A program made the position numbers and the translations under genes. From Tritrichomonas musculus (taxonomy: Eukaryota > Parabasalia > Tritrichomonadida > Tritrichomonadidae), in assembly GCA_039105265.1 (NCBI GenBank), contig JAPFFF010000011.1:3224001-3288000 (forward strand): a stretch of 64,000 nucleotides of DNA. Direction: 5' to 3'. Of the stretch, positions 28,702 to 38,360 are shown piece by piece (position 1 is the stretch's first letter; each line of letters starts with the position of its first letter). Below the pieces are notes generated by a model. The model made no database searches. It was given only the letters and a program-made list of their open reading frames with translations, and was not told the DNA's origin.

Positions 28702-29244
28702 ATGAGCAAATATCCAACAAAACCAGCTGATAGTTCTAAAAACTCTGTTTTCGTTAATACAGGTGACAAAGTTATTGGCTCAATACCAATATTGAAGATT
28801 CGTGATAGTTCAAAGAAAGCTTCTGAACCCGCATTTGATATTGTTGATGAAGCGCTCTATCACTTCCGTACTAACATTTTCATGCGTGATTTCAAGATCA
28901 AGTCAGATTCTGACCGTCTTTTAATATACTTGACCTTCTACGCCATGAAATGCTTGAAGTTCATTGCAAAAAATCCAAAAGACAAAAATAAATGTGCTCA
29001 AGAATTCCAAAGCTGGAACCTTAAGTCATTCCCTATTCCAGGAGACTCAGGATTTATATTAGCATCACTCATTACTTCAGAAGTTAAACCTGGAGATAAA
29101 GCAGAATTAGCAAACTTTTTCAAACTTCTCAGAACTGAAGTTGGCAACCGATTGTTAGAAAAGGTCTTCACCGAGTCAACAGCAGACAAATGGTGGATTT
29201 GCTTTGCTCCAAGGAAATTCATGGACAAGGAAATGGCAAATTAA
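28702..29244 (+). CDS. ARPC3: Arp2/3 complex subunit 3 (ARPC3, p21)
   Basis: 180 residues from ATG 28702; the frame runs 21 codons further upstream to a non-ATG start with no conserved sequence. Family motifs: FRTNIFMRDFKIKSDSDRLLIYLT, FPIPGDSGFILASLI, LRTEVGNRLLEKVF and a C-terminal KWWICFAPRKFMDKEM. The seven-subunit Arp2/3 complex nucleates branched actin, which drives amoeboid change and endocytosis in trichomonads. Length and order match orthologues; no oddities. Confidence 0.95.
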   Translation: MSKYPTKPADSSKNSVFVNTGDKVIGSIPILKIRDSSKKASEPAFDIVDEALYHFRTNIFMRDFKIKSDSDRLLIYLTFYAMKCLKFIAKNPKDKNKCAQEFQSWNLKSFPIPGDSGFILASLITSEVKPGDKAELANFFKLLRTEVGNRLLEKVFTESTADKWWICFAPRKFMDKEMAN

Positions 29245-29780
29245 ATGAGCTTAAGTTTTAGCAATAATTAAAACAAAATTAATCTTTACCTTCAATGTAT
29301 TATATTTATACTTTTTCTTTATTTTAAACCGTGAAAGATATTTGACGGACATTCAATATTGGATTTCATATGATAGTCAAAAAAAAATGGGTCATATTTT
29401 ATTCACCTCAAATTCTGAATCAGGTCATTTTACTCAATTTTAATTTGTTTTTTGATCTTAAAAATATGAAACATTTATAAGCATGTATAATGGTTATGCC
29501 ATAATCGATTTCCAAAGTATTTACTCAATCAAATTTGCAATAACTTATAAGATTTAATCTTATAATCTTAAAGATTATAAAATTACATTAGTTTTAATCG
29601 CATATGATAATGAGATTGTATAAGACTTATGATCAAATAGTAATTAATTAATAAAAGGTTAATAAAATTTGGATAAAAACAATTTTAAAAAAATATTATC
29701 ACTTGCATTAGTTTGTGATGAATCTAATAATAAAAATAATAATAATAATAAGTTTATTATATCGATTTATAAAATTAATA
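29245..29780. other. Intergenic region between convergent genes
   Basis: AT-rich, about 0.5 kb, with several TTATAATCTTAAAGATTATAA-like short dyads around 29550-29580. No gene or longer repeat recognised. Confidence 0.5.
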
Positions 29781-30569
29781 TTACATTCTTTGGGGTGTTG
29801 GCATATTATAACATGATGGGATTGGTGGGCGTAATGTTTCGAGTGGAGAATCTGGATTAAATTCATCATCGCTCGATGATCCACAGATTTCGAGAATGTG
29901 TTTTTTATAGCAATCACTACTTTGTGCCATTCGAAGTTCTTCACATTCTTCATCATCAGGTGGGTTCTTAATGAAATTGGGAAATTCTCCAAGCTGTTGT
30001 TTCATATTGCCAAGTAAAGGTCTAATTCCTTTGATATCTGGGAAAAATGGATGAACTCTTTTTGTTGCTGCGTTATCTTCATCAGCAGCATTATCAGCTG
30101 GAGGCGGATCGCAGTCAGTTTTTGGATGAATAAGTCCGAAAGGAGTTGAAAGACCAATTCGTGATTCTTTCATTCTCCTTAGTTCTGAAAAAAATACATG
30201 TGCATGATTGCATATTGCTTCACATGTAGGAGTTGGACGTGATACATTGTAGGAATAAGGTGTTGGGTTACTGCCAATTTCTTCAATAATTTCGGAAAGC
30301 TCGTTGCTTGCTTGGTTCATATCTAGACGGGTACGTTTGCCTTGCTCTTGGACAGAAAGCAATTCAACACCACAAGGTACGTCAGTTACTGATGTTTGAA
30401 GGGTGTTTCTTTCGGGATTCAACCAATCAAATAGATTTAAACCGTTTTCGATTGCTGCAAGTTCTGTAAGCAATCGTTGTTTTTTTTCTGCTAATTTGAT
30501 ATTTTCCTGTTGTGGGAATTCAATTATTTGATTTGGTTGCGGAAGACTAAATCCAAGATTTGTTGCCAT
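29781..30569 (-). CDS. Hypothetical protein, acidic and proline-rich C-terminus
   Basis: 262 residues from ATG 30569 (the frame extends 20 codons to a TTG). Residues 20-50 are helical (ENIKLAEKKQRLLTELAAIEN). Residues 110-150 contain a possible conserved block (SELSEIIEEIG-like helix, then ICNHAHVFFSELRRMKESR). The C-terminal 80 residues are acidic with Ser/Asp clusters and prolines, ending PPIPSCYNMPTPQRM. Codon usage and composition look like a genuine gene. I do not recognise the family, and no signal peptide or membrane segment is present. Nuclear or scaffold roles would be guesses. Confidence 0.6.
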   Translation of the reverse strand: MATNLGFSLPQPNQIIEFPQQENIKLAEKKQRLLTELAAIENGLNLFDWLNPERNTLQTSVTDVPCGVELLSVQEQGKRTRLDMNQASNELSEIIEEIGSNPTPYSYNVSRPTPTCEAICNHAHVFFSELRRMKESRIGLSTPFGLIHPKTDCDPPPADNAADEDNAATKRVHPFFPDIKGIRPLLGNMKQQLGEFPNFIKNPPDDEECEELRMAQSSDCYKKHILEICGSSSDDEFNPDSPLETLRPPIPSCYNMPTPQRM

Positions 30570-31021
30570 TTTAAAAATCGTTTTTACGAGAATCGAACTT
30601 GCTACCTTTACTCTCCAAAAAATTTTCAATAAATAAAATAATATTAAATTGAATTTTTATTAAAAAATTTAATGAAATTACATTGATATTAAATTTATTT
30701 TAAAAAAAAAAGTCATTCTTTGAACTTTCATTAATTCAATAAAAAAACCTCCGTTTTTTTTTTACAGAATATTTTCAAATAAAATCAGATAATTTTTATA
30801 ATATATCTTCTAAAATAATGTTGAACACTATAAATATTTTAATATTTAAATATTATCAATTATAAACAAAAAATTATTTAATATATTCTAATAAATAGAT
30901 TTAATATATCGGGAAAAGAAAGAAATATGCTTTAATATTTCTTAAAAAAATTGATTATATTATAAAAATTGAAGGTGATTTATTTAATTACTTTTGAATT
31001 AAAATCACCTTCCTTAACATC
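30570..31021. other. Divergent promoter region
   Basis: About 450 bp between divergent genes. It contains the start-proximal dyad at 30971-31012. A TTCGATTCTC stretch near 30577-30590 recalls a tRNA B box on the minus strand, but no tRNA can be folded. Confidence 0.6.
30971..31012. promoter_or_regulatory. Dyad immediately upstream of a start codon
   Basis: Perfect 11-bp arms GAAGGTGATTT (30971-30981) and AAATCACCTTC (31002-31012) are separated by 20 bp and end 9 bases before the ATG at 31022. It is a candidate operator or a hairpin in the leader of the downstream gene. Confidence 0.5.
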
Positions 31022-32275
31022 ATGTTTAAACCACAGGTGTCTCAAACAAGGCATCTATCAAATTCTGGAAGGAGAATATATTCTAATGTCAAAAAAGATA
31101 ATATGAACTTAAGCTCTGATTATTCAGACCCGATATATCTTTCTGAAACCTATTCAAAATTGCTTAGTCAAATACAAAATCTAAGAAAAGAGGTTGATCC
31201 GCTTGTCTTAGTCTTGCATGAGCTACAAGAACAATTAAATCCTGGGTACTCTGACCCCATATTAAATCAGGAAATAACGCAAAAAATCGCCTTATTACAA
31301 TCTCAGCAATACGATTTTGATGAAGAAATATCTCGGGTTAGACGTCAATACTCATATGAAGCCAAAGAAAAGCTTGATATTGAATTAAATCAATACAGAG
31401 TTGAATTAAATGAACAACGTTTTGATCTAAATGAGACAAATAAAATGATCAAGCAAGCAAAAACTCAACTTCAAGAAGTAATGAAAATGAAAAACTCAAA
31501 CTCTCAGAATTTTGTTTCCACTCATAACCAAATTCAGAAATTAAATAATATATTAAATTCGCTCAGGAAAGAAGGATTCGAATTAAAGCAAAAGTATATA
31601 AAATCCATTAATACCAAACAATCATTTTATGATCGAATCGATAATCTCAACAACATATTAAATTCTATTAAAAGCCAGCAGGAAAAGAAAAAGTCGGAGT
31701 TATATAAACTTAAAATTTCTTACGAAAATCGCAAAAAAAATTTAATTGCTCAAATTCAATCAAGCATTAAAAGAAGAAGCAAACCACAACTCCCAATAAA
31801 GCAAGAACCGAATTTGAATTCAAAATTTAATTCAAGCCTAAGAAGAATTAGTGGAGCTCCTTCTAGAAGAACAGTACCAGACAAATCTAAGAAAGTTCAG
31901 ATTATTCCTGGTATTGTCAAAAGTGTCCATTCATATAATTTAAATACGAGTGGTGGTTCCAATAGTAGAGATCTGCAGCAGAATGAGCTGAATAGATGCA
32001 AAACTCCAAGAAGAAATGATAATGCAAATAAACCTGCACATCATTCAAAGCCTGGACTTTCATTATCACCTTCAGCATCTTCTGTTATTTCTTCATCAAC
32101 AGCAACAGCAACAGCAATAACAACAACTACTACTATATTGCCTCCATCTCAGCCTTCAAAAGAATTTCATCCTCGTCATCATAAATTACACTTTAACATT
32201 GCTGACCCCACTGTTAAAGTTGTTAAAATGCACAAAAACAATGATGAATGTAATGATTTTATTTCATTTTCATAG
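31022..32275 (+). CDS. Coiled-coil protein
   Basis: 417 residues. Basic N-terminus, then continuous coiled coil from about 35 to 250 (SETYSKLLSQIQNLRKEVD through KKSELYKLKISYENRKK), then a basic Ser/Pro/Thr-rich disordered tail with a Thr run at about 360-372. The pattern suggests a cytoskeletal or basal-body associated protein, common in trichomonads, but no family is recognised. Its start is preceded by a perfect dyad. Confidence 0.65.
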   Translation: MFKPQVSQTRHLSNSGRRIYSNVKKDNMNLSSDYSDPIYLSETYSKLLSQIQNLRKEVDPLVLVLHELQEQLNPGYSDPILNQEITQKIALLQSQQYDFDEEISRVRRQYSYEAKEKLDIELNQYRVELNEQRFDLNETNKMIKQAKTQLQEVMKMKNSNSQNFVSTHNQIQKLNNILNSLRKEGFELKQKYIKSINTKQSFYDRIDNLNNILNSIKSQQEKKKSELYKLKISYENRKKNLIAQIQSSIKRRSKPQLPIKQEPNLNSKFNSSLRRISGAPSRRTVPDKSKKVQIIPGIVKSVHSYNLNTSGGSNSRDLQQNELNRCKTPRRNDNANKPAHHSKPGLSLSPSASSVISSSTATATAITTTTTILPPSQPSKEFHPRHHKLHFNIADPTVKVVKMHKNNDECNDFISFS

Positions 32276-32803
32276 AGTTTGTTTATTTTGTTAGTAAATT
32301 CGCTCTTAATATATTCAACTTTTTCATTTTTTGTATTATTTAGAATCACTTATCTTCAGATATAACGCTCAAAATGCTTTAATAAAAGATATCATTTTCA
32401 TTTAAAGATATCATATTCTGATTTTTTCTCCATTAATTTGTTTGAATTATTATTATACAAAATATCCTCATCTAGTTTTTTCCTCATTAGAAATGAGACC
32501 ATCATTGTCCCCAACATTTTCAAAAAATATTGTTATAAAGGATCGATGAAAAACACTTATGAAATTCAAATTTAGGTAAACATTTAGACAAAAATGGGAT
32601 AAAGCATTGTTTTTAGTTTGATGAAAAAAATCATGTTTGAAAATAGATGATATTTATCAGATATGAAATATAGCTGAAGATGAAAACGGATGCTTTTAAT
32701 ATCCAAAAAAAAGTAAAATAAAAAAAACTGTTAATTGATTCTAAACAAAATTTTAAAAAATCTAAACAAAAATCTAATTATATAAATAATATTATAATTA
32801 TAG
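32276..32803. other. Intergenic region between convergent genes
   Basis: About 0.5 kb with no gene. AAAGATATCATTTTCATTTAAAGATATCATATT near 32385-32420 is a short direct repeat of AAAGATATCAT. Nothing else supported. Confidence 0.5.
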
Positions 32804-34849
32804 TTAAGTTTGGTTTTTCTTTTTCATTTCAGATACAATACGATAGAAAACCTTCGGATGAATAATATCCTTAATATTTCTATTTTTTTGGTTGTTATTT
32901 TGATTGATCATATTTTTAATTGCTTCAATTGTCTCATAATTCAAGTTTCCATCAACAATGAAGTTCGAAGGCAGTTTTTCCAAAATTACGAGTGCTATTT
33001 GTACTTCAGCAATTGTGGCTTTCACTGCAATATCGCCTGTTTCAAATCGTCCGTTATTTACATTTTTCATTCCCCAGAATTTTTTTATATATTTTTCATA
33101 AAATTCACTTCTCATTGAAGTTGAAGGCTTTATTAAATCTTTATCATTACTTGTTGATGTAAAATCCATGATAATCATCGATGAAACAACTTCAATATCG
33201 TCGATTGATGCGTCATAATCGCCACCATCGACTTTTATCAAAGAATTTGAATCGATGAATTCATCAGAAATTTGTAGGAAAGTTCCATTAACTGTTTGAA
33301 TCGCTTTCATATTTGATGGAATGTCAAAAAGTGCGTTATCAGTTATTCGATATTGATAGCCTATTGCTTTTTCAATGCCTCCGTTATAATGAAATAAAGC
33401 TGGAAACGGAATATCAGAATGCCAGAGAGGATAAGCGTAGACAGTGAATCCTTTGAGATAAACAGGTTTGCTCTCTTTAACTCTAGTTAATATTTTTTCT
33501 AGATGTTTTGGTGGCTTTGAAAAAGGGAAAATGTAGAATGGAGATTTTTCAAGACGTTGATCATCAATAAAATTAAGACTACTTTTAAGATGTTGAATGT
33601 AATAAAAGAATTTTGTTTCTCTAAGTGAAGAATCAGCATATTTTTCAATATATTCGATTATTGAGGGAAGTCTGTTCAATTTGGCTAATGATAAACAATA
33701 TATTATAAATGGAAACGTTTCATCTGCTCCAACCATACCTCCATCTGCTGATAATAGTAGCATTTGAATTGAATTGATAGCTTTTGACAAAACAAATAGC
33801 ATTTGTGAGGGTGATGGTTGTAGTGAAATTTTACGCATTTCGTAAATTGAATAACGAAGACTAGGAATCGCTGAAACATCAATTTCATCTTTTTCTTCAT
33901 CAAAGTAGAGTTCAGATGATGATGAATATGACTGGTCAGTTGAAAAGGATGATGAAAATGAAGCCATATCATATGAATAGCTATCATTTGAAATGTTGGG
34001 AGATAAAGATAAATTGGTAGAACTATCATCAGTATCATCTGTTGATTGATTGGAAGATGAAAGATTTTGGATTTTTTGAAGCAGAGATAAATTCAATTGG
34101 CATATTTGACAGCCATTTTGAGCAATAATTGCACACTTTTCAGCAGTCGAATAATCGCGAAGAGAATGCTTATATGGTTTATTAATAAATACAGAAATAA
34201 AGTGTTCAGCTAAAAGATAGCATAATGGATTTTGATATCTGTAGTAAATTGATTTATTTGATAAAGGGTGTGATTTAAAAAAATCTTCAATTTTCTTAAA
34301 TACGGAATATACAATCTTTTTATGTCTCTGAGGATCATAATTTAAAACGTTTTTCAAAAGGAAAGTGAAAAAAGAAGAATTACTGAGTAAGCAAACAGAA
34401 ATTTCGAAAGGGAAAACCGTAAATATAAAATTAACTGAGTCATCGATTGATGGATAGTCATCATGGGTATCGAATTGAGCAACAACTGTAGTTGAGTTAC
34501 ATTTTGATTTAGCGCTTAAAAAAGTGTCTAAAGCTAACTTGTGTCCATAAAGTTCTTGTAGTAATATTTGTAGCGGTGCCAAGTTCATAGCATATAAATG
34601 AGAAGAAACAACTTGTTGTAGTTGGTAAGCTGATAAAGTTAATTGACTCATCGAATTATAATATTGGAGGTAAACGTTATAAGTGGTAAATTTTAAATTT
34701 TTTTCAAGTACATTCTGAAAATGATTTTTGATTTTGATTCCTGGAGAAGAAGATAAAGCAGCAAGCTGTTTATCAATTAGAGATATCTCATTTTTGAGTG
34801 TAATGATTCTTGCTTTTACTGTATCAAGCAAGAACTTGCCGATGTTCAT
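32804..34849 (-). CDS. VPS9-domain Rab5-type guanine nucleotide exchange factor
   Basis: 681 residues. The N-terminal half is helical, followed by a Ser/Asp-rich linker (about 270-325). The VPS9 domain lies at about 350-430: SPSQMLFVLSKAINSIQMLL, GADETFPFIIYCLSLAKLN, SIIEYIEKYAD and YYIQHLKSSLNFI. Asp376 in GADE corresponds to the conserved catalytic Asp of Rabex-5/Vps9, and the Tyr of IEYI is kept. VPS9 proteins activate Rab5/Vps21 GTPases on early endosomes. The C-terminal 230 residues are not recognised. No membrane segment. Confidence 0.85.
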   Translation of the reverse strand: MNIGKFLLDTVKARIITLKNEISLIDKQLAALSSSPGIKIKNHFQNVLEKNLKFTTYNVYLQYYNSMSQLTLSAYQLQQVVSSHLYAMNLAPLQILLQELYGHKLALDTFLSAKSKCNSTTVVAQFDTHDDYPSIDDSVNFIFTVFPFEISVCLLSNSSFFTFLLKNVLNYDPQRHKKIVYSVFKKIEDFFKSHPLSNKSIYYRYQNPLCYLLAEHFISVFINKPYKHSLRDYSTAEKCAIIAQNGCQICQLNLSLLQKIQNLSSSNQSTDDTDDSSTNLSLSPNISNDSYSYDMASFSSSFSTDQSYSSSSELYFDEEKDEIDVSAIPSLRYSIYEMRKISLQPSPSQMLFVLSKAINSIQMLLLSADGGMVGADETFPFIIYCLSLAKLNRLPSIIEYIEKYADSSLRETKFFYYIQHLKSSLNFIDDQRLEKSPFYIFPFSKPPKHLEKILTRVKESKPVYLKGFTVYAYPLWHSDIPFPALFHYNGGIEKAIGYQYRITDNALFDIPSNMKAIQTVNGTFLQISDEFIDSNSLIKVDGGDYDASIDDIEVVSSMIIMDFTSTSNDKDLIKPSTSMRSEFYEKYIKKFWGMKNVNNGRFETGDIAVKATIAEVQIALVILEKLPSNFIVDGNLNYETIEAIKNMINQNNNQKNRNIKDIIHPKVFYRIVSEMKKKNQT

Positions 34850-35323
34850 TTACTCAATATTCAAATTTGAGATAAAATCTTTTTTCTTTGAATTATTTAA
34901 CTGAACTTTTGAATTTTTAAATAGAAGTGACTTTTCTAAGAAAAATTATATTTATATTATTTAAAAAGTTGCAAAGATAAATGAATAAAAAGTTAAAAAA
35001 TCTATATAAAAAACCAAATTTTTTAAATGTCTAATATTTATTGAAATAAAAATATGATCGCGATATAAAAAAAATAAAAAACAAACTTTAGCACTATTTT
35101 TTTACAAAGATAATTATTGTTTTCTTTTTATCTTAAAAAAATTCAAAATTGAAATATCGTAAACAAATTGAATTTTTTGTACGTTTGAAATGTGTTTTTG
35201 ATGTTAAAAGTAGATCAAGCCAATTCTTTTCTAAATCAAATATTTATATAGCAGTTAATAATGTAATTAAACAAACAGTATTTTTATATATAAGAATAGA
35301 GAGTTTTGTTTGAAAGTATGTAA
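34850..35323. other. AT-rich intergenic region
   Basis: About 470 bp between two minus-strand genes. No repeat, RNA gene or coding signal recognised. Confidence 0.5.
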
Positions 35324-36784
35324 TTATTTTTTCAATTCTAAATCTTCAAATGCTTTATTACGAGCATTTTGTATTTGTTGATTATTATAATTCTTATTTT
35401 CTTCAACTGTCATCATTTGTTTGCATTGTTTGAAGTGTTGAGAAACATGGCCTGTAATATCTGCACCACATAAATAGCAAGATTCTGTATGGCATCTTGG
35501 ACAGGTCATATGATTGCAACCTTCTTCCTTGATGAATTGTGTATGGCATTTTGGACATTGCTTAACAATTGCTTCTGACATTCTAAGTTCAACAATTCTA
35601 TTTGGATCAAGTTCAGCTTCCTCACAAGATCTCCCTGGATGAGCCTTTTTGCTGCATTTTTTGCATGTCTTTTCATTGCATTTAGGGCAAACGAAAGGTG
35701 AATTATCATCTTCATCGATAACTTTATATCCACATCTCCAGCAAGTTCGTAAACCAGATATATTTATTTCAGATATTGCATTTAGTGCTTCTGTTTCATT
35801 TAATCTTTGAATCAGCTTTTGTGGTAATACTCTTTCTAATTCAGACATTGAAATTTTTGAGTCGCATCCATCAACGCAAAGACATTCTGTTCGAACTCTC
35901 CCTTCTGCAAGTGCAATTTCAATGGATTTTTCTACGCATGTTCTGCAAATCAAATGTCCTTCAGGGCATTGAGCCATTTCAATAAAAGGAACTTGGTTAT
36001 AGCAGCAACAACATTCCATTAAACTTTCTTCTTCATGTCTTTTCTTTCGCTCTATCACTTCCTCATCTTCGAAACGCTTTTGAAGAGTGCGTGCAAATTT
36101 TTCATCTTCTTGACTCTTTTGCATCTGTTCTCTTTCTATTTCGAGCTGGTTTTGCTCTTCTTCCATTTGCATTTGTAATGCCAATGCTAATGATTCATCT
36201 TCTTGTAGTTGCTTTTTTTCATCATATTGGTTTATAAAATCATTTATATCTTCAAAATGATTTTTTGTATTAATCTGAAAACTATTTTGAAATTGAAGGT
36301 CAAATGCAAGAAGGTTTGATATTGTATATGCAGCATATGGATTAAAAATTTCAATTAGTTCAGAATTCACATCAGGTGCAATATGATCATATTTTTGATT
36401 TAAGTGAAGACTGGCATTGTAAAGATCAGAATCAAAATTTTCTAGAGTGCCAATAATAGTTTCCGGATCAAGTGCAGGAAAAGCATTCGATAAGAAAATA
36501 AATGAATCTTCACTATACTGAAAGCAATCATGATGATTTTGTAGATAAATAATACTTTGATTTAAAATATTTTTAAAAGTATTTGGAACAAATACTTTTG
36601 GTAGCCATTCGGATAAAGATGCTAAAGAAAAAGGACTAAAATTAGAAGGAATGTTTGAACGCAAAAATGAAAAAATGTTTGATGGCACATGCAAAAGAAC
36701 TCTAACTCCAAATATTGTTGCTGTGATTGGATTAGGAAGAGAAAGATCTTTAACTTGAAAATCTTCTATTTCGGATTTGGGCAT
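35324..36784 (-). CDS. RBR (RING-IBR-RING) E3 ubiquitin ligase, RNF216/TRIAD3-like
   Basis: 486 residues from ATG 36784; an in-frame TTG lies 24 codons further upstream. The middle region has alpha-helical repeats of the type DESLALALQMQMEEE and DEKFARTLQKRF, resembling ubiquitin-interacting motifs. RING1 starts near 256 (ECCCCYNQVPFIEMAQC). The IBR has TCWRCGYK and CPKCNEKTCKKC. RING2 reads CPKCHTQFIKEEGCNHMTC, with Cys423 the likely thioester-forming cysteine. The CCCCY start and the EGCNxMxC second RING match the RNF216 subgroup rather than parkin or HOIP. RBR ligases pass ubiquitin from E2 to their own cysteine and then to substrate. Confidence 0.9.
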   Translation of the reverse strand: MPKSEIEDFQVKDLSLPNPITATIFGVRVLLHVPSNIFSFLRSNIPSNFSPFSLASLSEWLPKVFVPNTFKNILNQSIIYLQNHHDCFQYSEDSFIFLSNAFPALDPETIIGTLENFDSDLYNASLHLNQKYDHIAPDVNSELIEIFNPYAAYTISNLLAFDLQFQNSFQINTKNHFEDINDFINQYDEKKQLQEDESLALALQMQMEEEQNQLEIEREQMQKSQEDEKFARTLQKRFEDEEVIERKKRHEEESLMECCCCYNQVPFIEMAQCPEGHLICRTCVEKSIEIALAEGRVRTECLCVDGCDSKISMSELERVLPQKLIQRLNETEALNAISEINISGLRTCWRCGYKVIDEDDNSPFVCPKCNEKTCKKCSKKAHPGRSCEEAELDPNRIVELRMSEAIVKQCPKCHTQFIKEEGCNHMTCPRCHTESCYLCGADITGHVSQHFKQCKQMMTVEENKNYNNQQIQNARNKAFEDLELKK

Positions 36785-37044
36785 ATTTTTAAATGAAATA
36801 AAATAGCATGAAAATTTTCTTGAACAAAACTTTTTCTCAATTTTGGCATCTGTCAAATATTTCTAACAAAGAAATTGAGTAAAATTTTAGATTAAAATAA
36901 TTTTTGAAAATTTTTAAAATTTTTAAATACATAATGTCAAATTTAAAATAGGAAAGCCAGCTTTAATGCAAAACACAATAAGTTACTAATGTAATGATAT
37001 AATATTTAAAAAAGTCACAAGTAAATTATAATAAATATAAATGG

Positions 37045-37764
37045 TTATTCCCAAATTCTATTTAATCTTATTGATTCCCGAAGTCGACTCATTGAGCATG
37101 AGCTCTTTGCTTGGTTTGCTATGTTGTTGAGTGTTACTTCTTTGGTTTTGAGTCTTTTTGCAAATGATTGAATTGAATCTGTAGAGGGTGGATCAATTGA
37201 TTTAACTTCATCAAGTTGTTCACAGCTCGAAAAAAGTTGTAATCGAATATCAGTTGTATCTGTTTGAATCTTTTGATATTCTTCATCAAGAAGAGACTGT
37301 ATCTCTTCAATAGACTCTGTTATGTTCTGATTAAGGGATCTTGCTGATTTCGACATTCTGGTTTCTTTGAGTTTCATATTTTTTGAAGTTTGAGGAGATG
37401 CATGATTACTACTTTTTGGACGATTAAGTTTGGCAAATTTTAGGTATTTAATAACTTGAGAATCAGAATCGTCGCTAGGTTCAACCAAATGGCCTTTTTC
37501 ACGAAGCGTATCGAGAAAATGAATAGCAGTATTAATAGCTTTGTTTCTTTGCGGAGTGGATAGTATCATTGGATTTTTCTTTTCTATTTCTTCATTTAAA
37601 TCGGCTTGTATTGAATTTTGCATTGTTTTGAGAATTTGAAGTTCGTTATATGCGTCTTCATTTCTTGATATTCTTGCTAAGCCAATACTACGAGCATAAT
37701 GATCTACTTCTGATGGTTCGATATGAGCCTTGAGCTCATCCCAAAGTAGTGTTGAGTTAATCAT
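37045..37764 (-). CDS. Hypothetical helical protein
   Basis: 239 residues, polar, with helical segments at 35-60 (ELQILKTMQNSIQADLNEEIEKK) and 145-175 (NQNITESIEEIQSLLDEEYQ) and a basic C-terminus rich in Arg. Residues 165-169 (KIQTD) resemble an LC8-binding motif next to a predicted coil, which would suit a dynein-associated or cytoskeletal protein. That is only a suggestion. No family recognised. Confidence 0.6.
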   Translation of the reverse strand: MINSTLLWDELKAHIEPSEVDHYARSIGLARISRNEDAYNELQILKTMQNSIQADLNEEIEKKNPMILSTPQRNKAINTAIHFLDTLREKGHLVEPSDDSDSQVIKYLKFAKLNRPKSSNHASPQTSKNMKLKETRMSKSARSLNQNITESIEEIQSLLDEEYQKIQTDTTDIRLQLFSSCEQLDEVKSIDPPSTDSIQSFAKRLKTKEVTLNNIANQAKSSCSMSRLRESIRLNRIWE

Positions 37765-38186
37765 TAAAGTTATTTTGTTTCTGTAATGTATATTTTGAAA
37801 TAACGTATTTTTGAAAATATAACGATTTTTAATTTAATTAACGGATAAAAATACCTAACCCAAAATTTTACAGCTATCTTTTTATCGCAATATATAAAAT
37901 TAAGATAAAGTTATGTTTAATATCTCTTTTTAAAAAAGGGCTTTTTTTCTTTTGTTAATAAAATATTAATACATTTTATGAAAAATCTTGGGTTATCATG
38001 GGTTATCGTATTTTTCTTCCCCACTTTTTCAAAGGATAATAAAATAAAATAGTTTTATCTTAATAATAAAAGATAAAATAATATTCATTTTAAACGAATT
38101 AAAATCTACATTTTATTAATAATATGTAACTATTAAGTAATTGATTAATTTGCAATATTGGTTATTAAAAAAATGCATATGATTTT
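37765..38186. other. Intergenic region left of the MULE
   Basis: AT-rich with no gene. It ends in TATGATTTT (38178-38186), the left target-site duplication of the MULE element that follows. Confidence 0.6.
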
Positions 38187-38200
38187 GGTAGAATTTACCC

Positions 38201-38230
38201 GCACTTTTCCCTAAATTTTCATTCAATTTT
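38201..38230 (+). repeat. Left terminal inverted repeat of the MULE
   Basis: Thirty bases identical to the reverse complement of 41553-41582. Confidence 0.88.
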
Positions 38231-38360
38231 GAAAGAGCTTTCAATTTAAAATTTTTTTAAAAAAAAGAAAAGAAAAAAGAAAAAAAAATAGAAATAGAAA
38301 TAGAAATTGAAATACAAAGATGTTTTATTTTATATTTCATTCATTAAATGATATATACCT

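Noticed and set aside
30575-30610. tRNA-like B-box sequence (GTTCGATTC on the minus strand)
   Set aside because: The putative T-arm has a mismatch and no acceptor, D or anticodon arm can be built from the adjacent AT-rich sequence.
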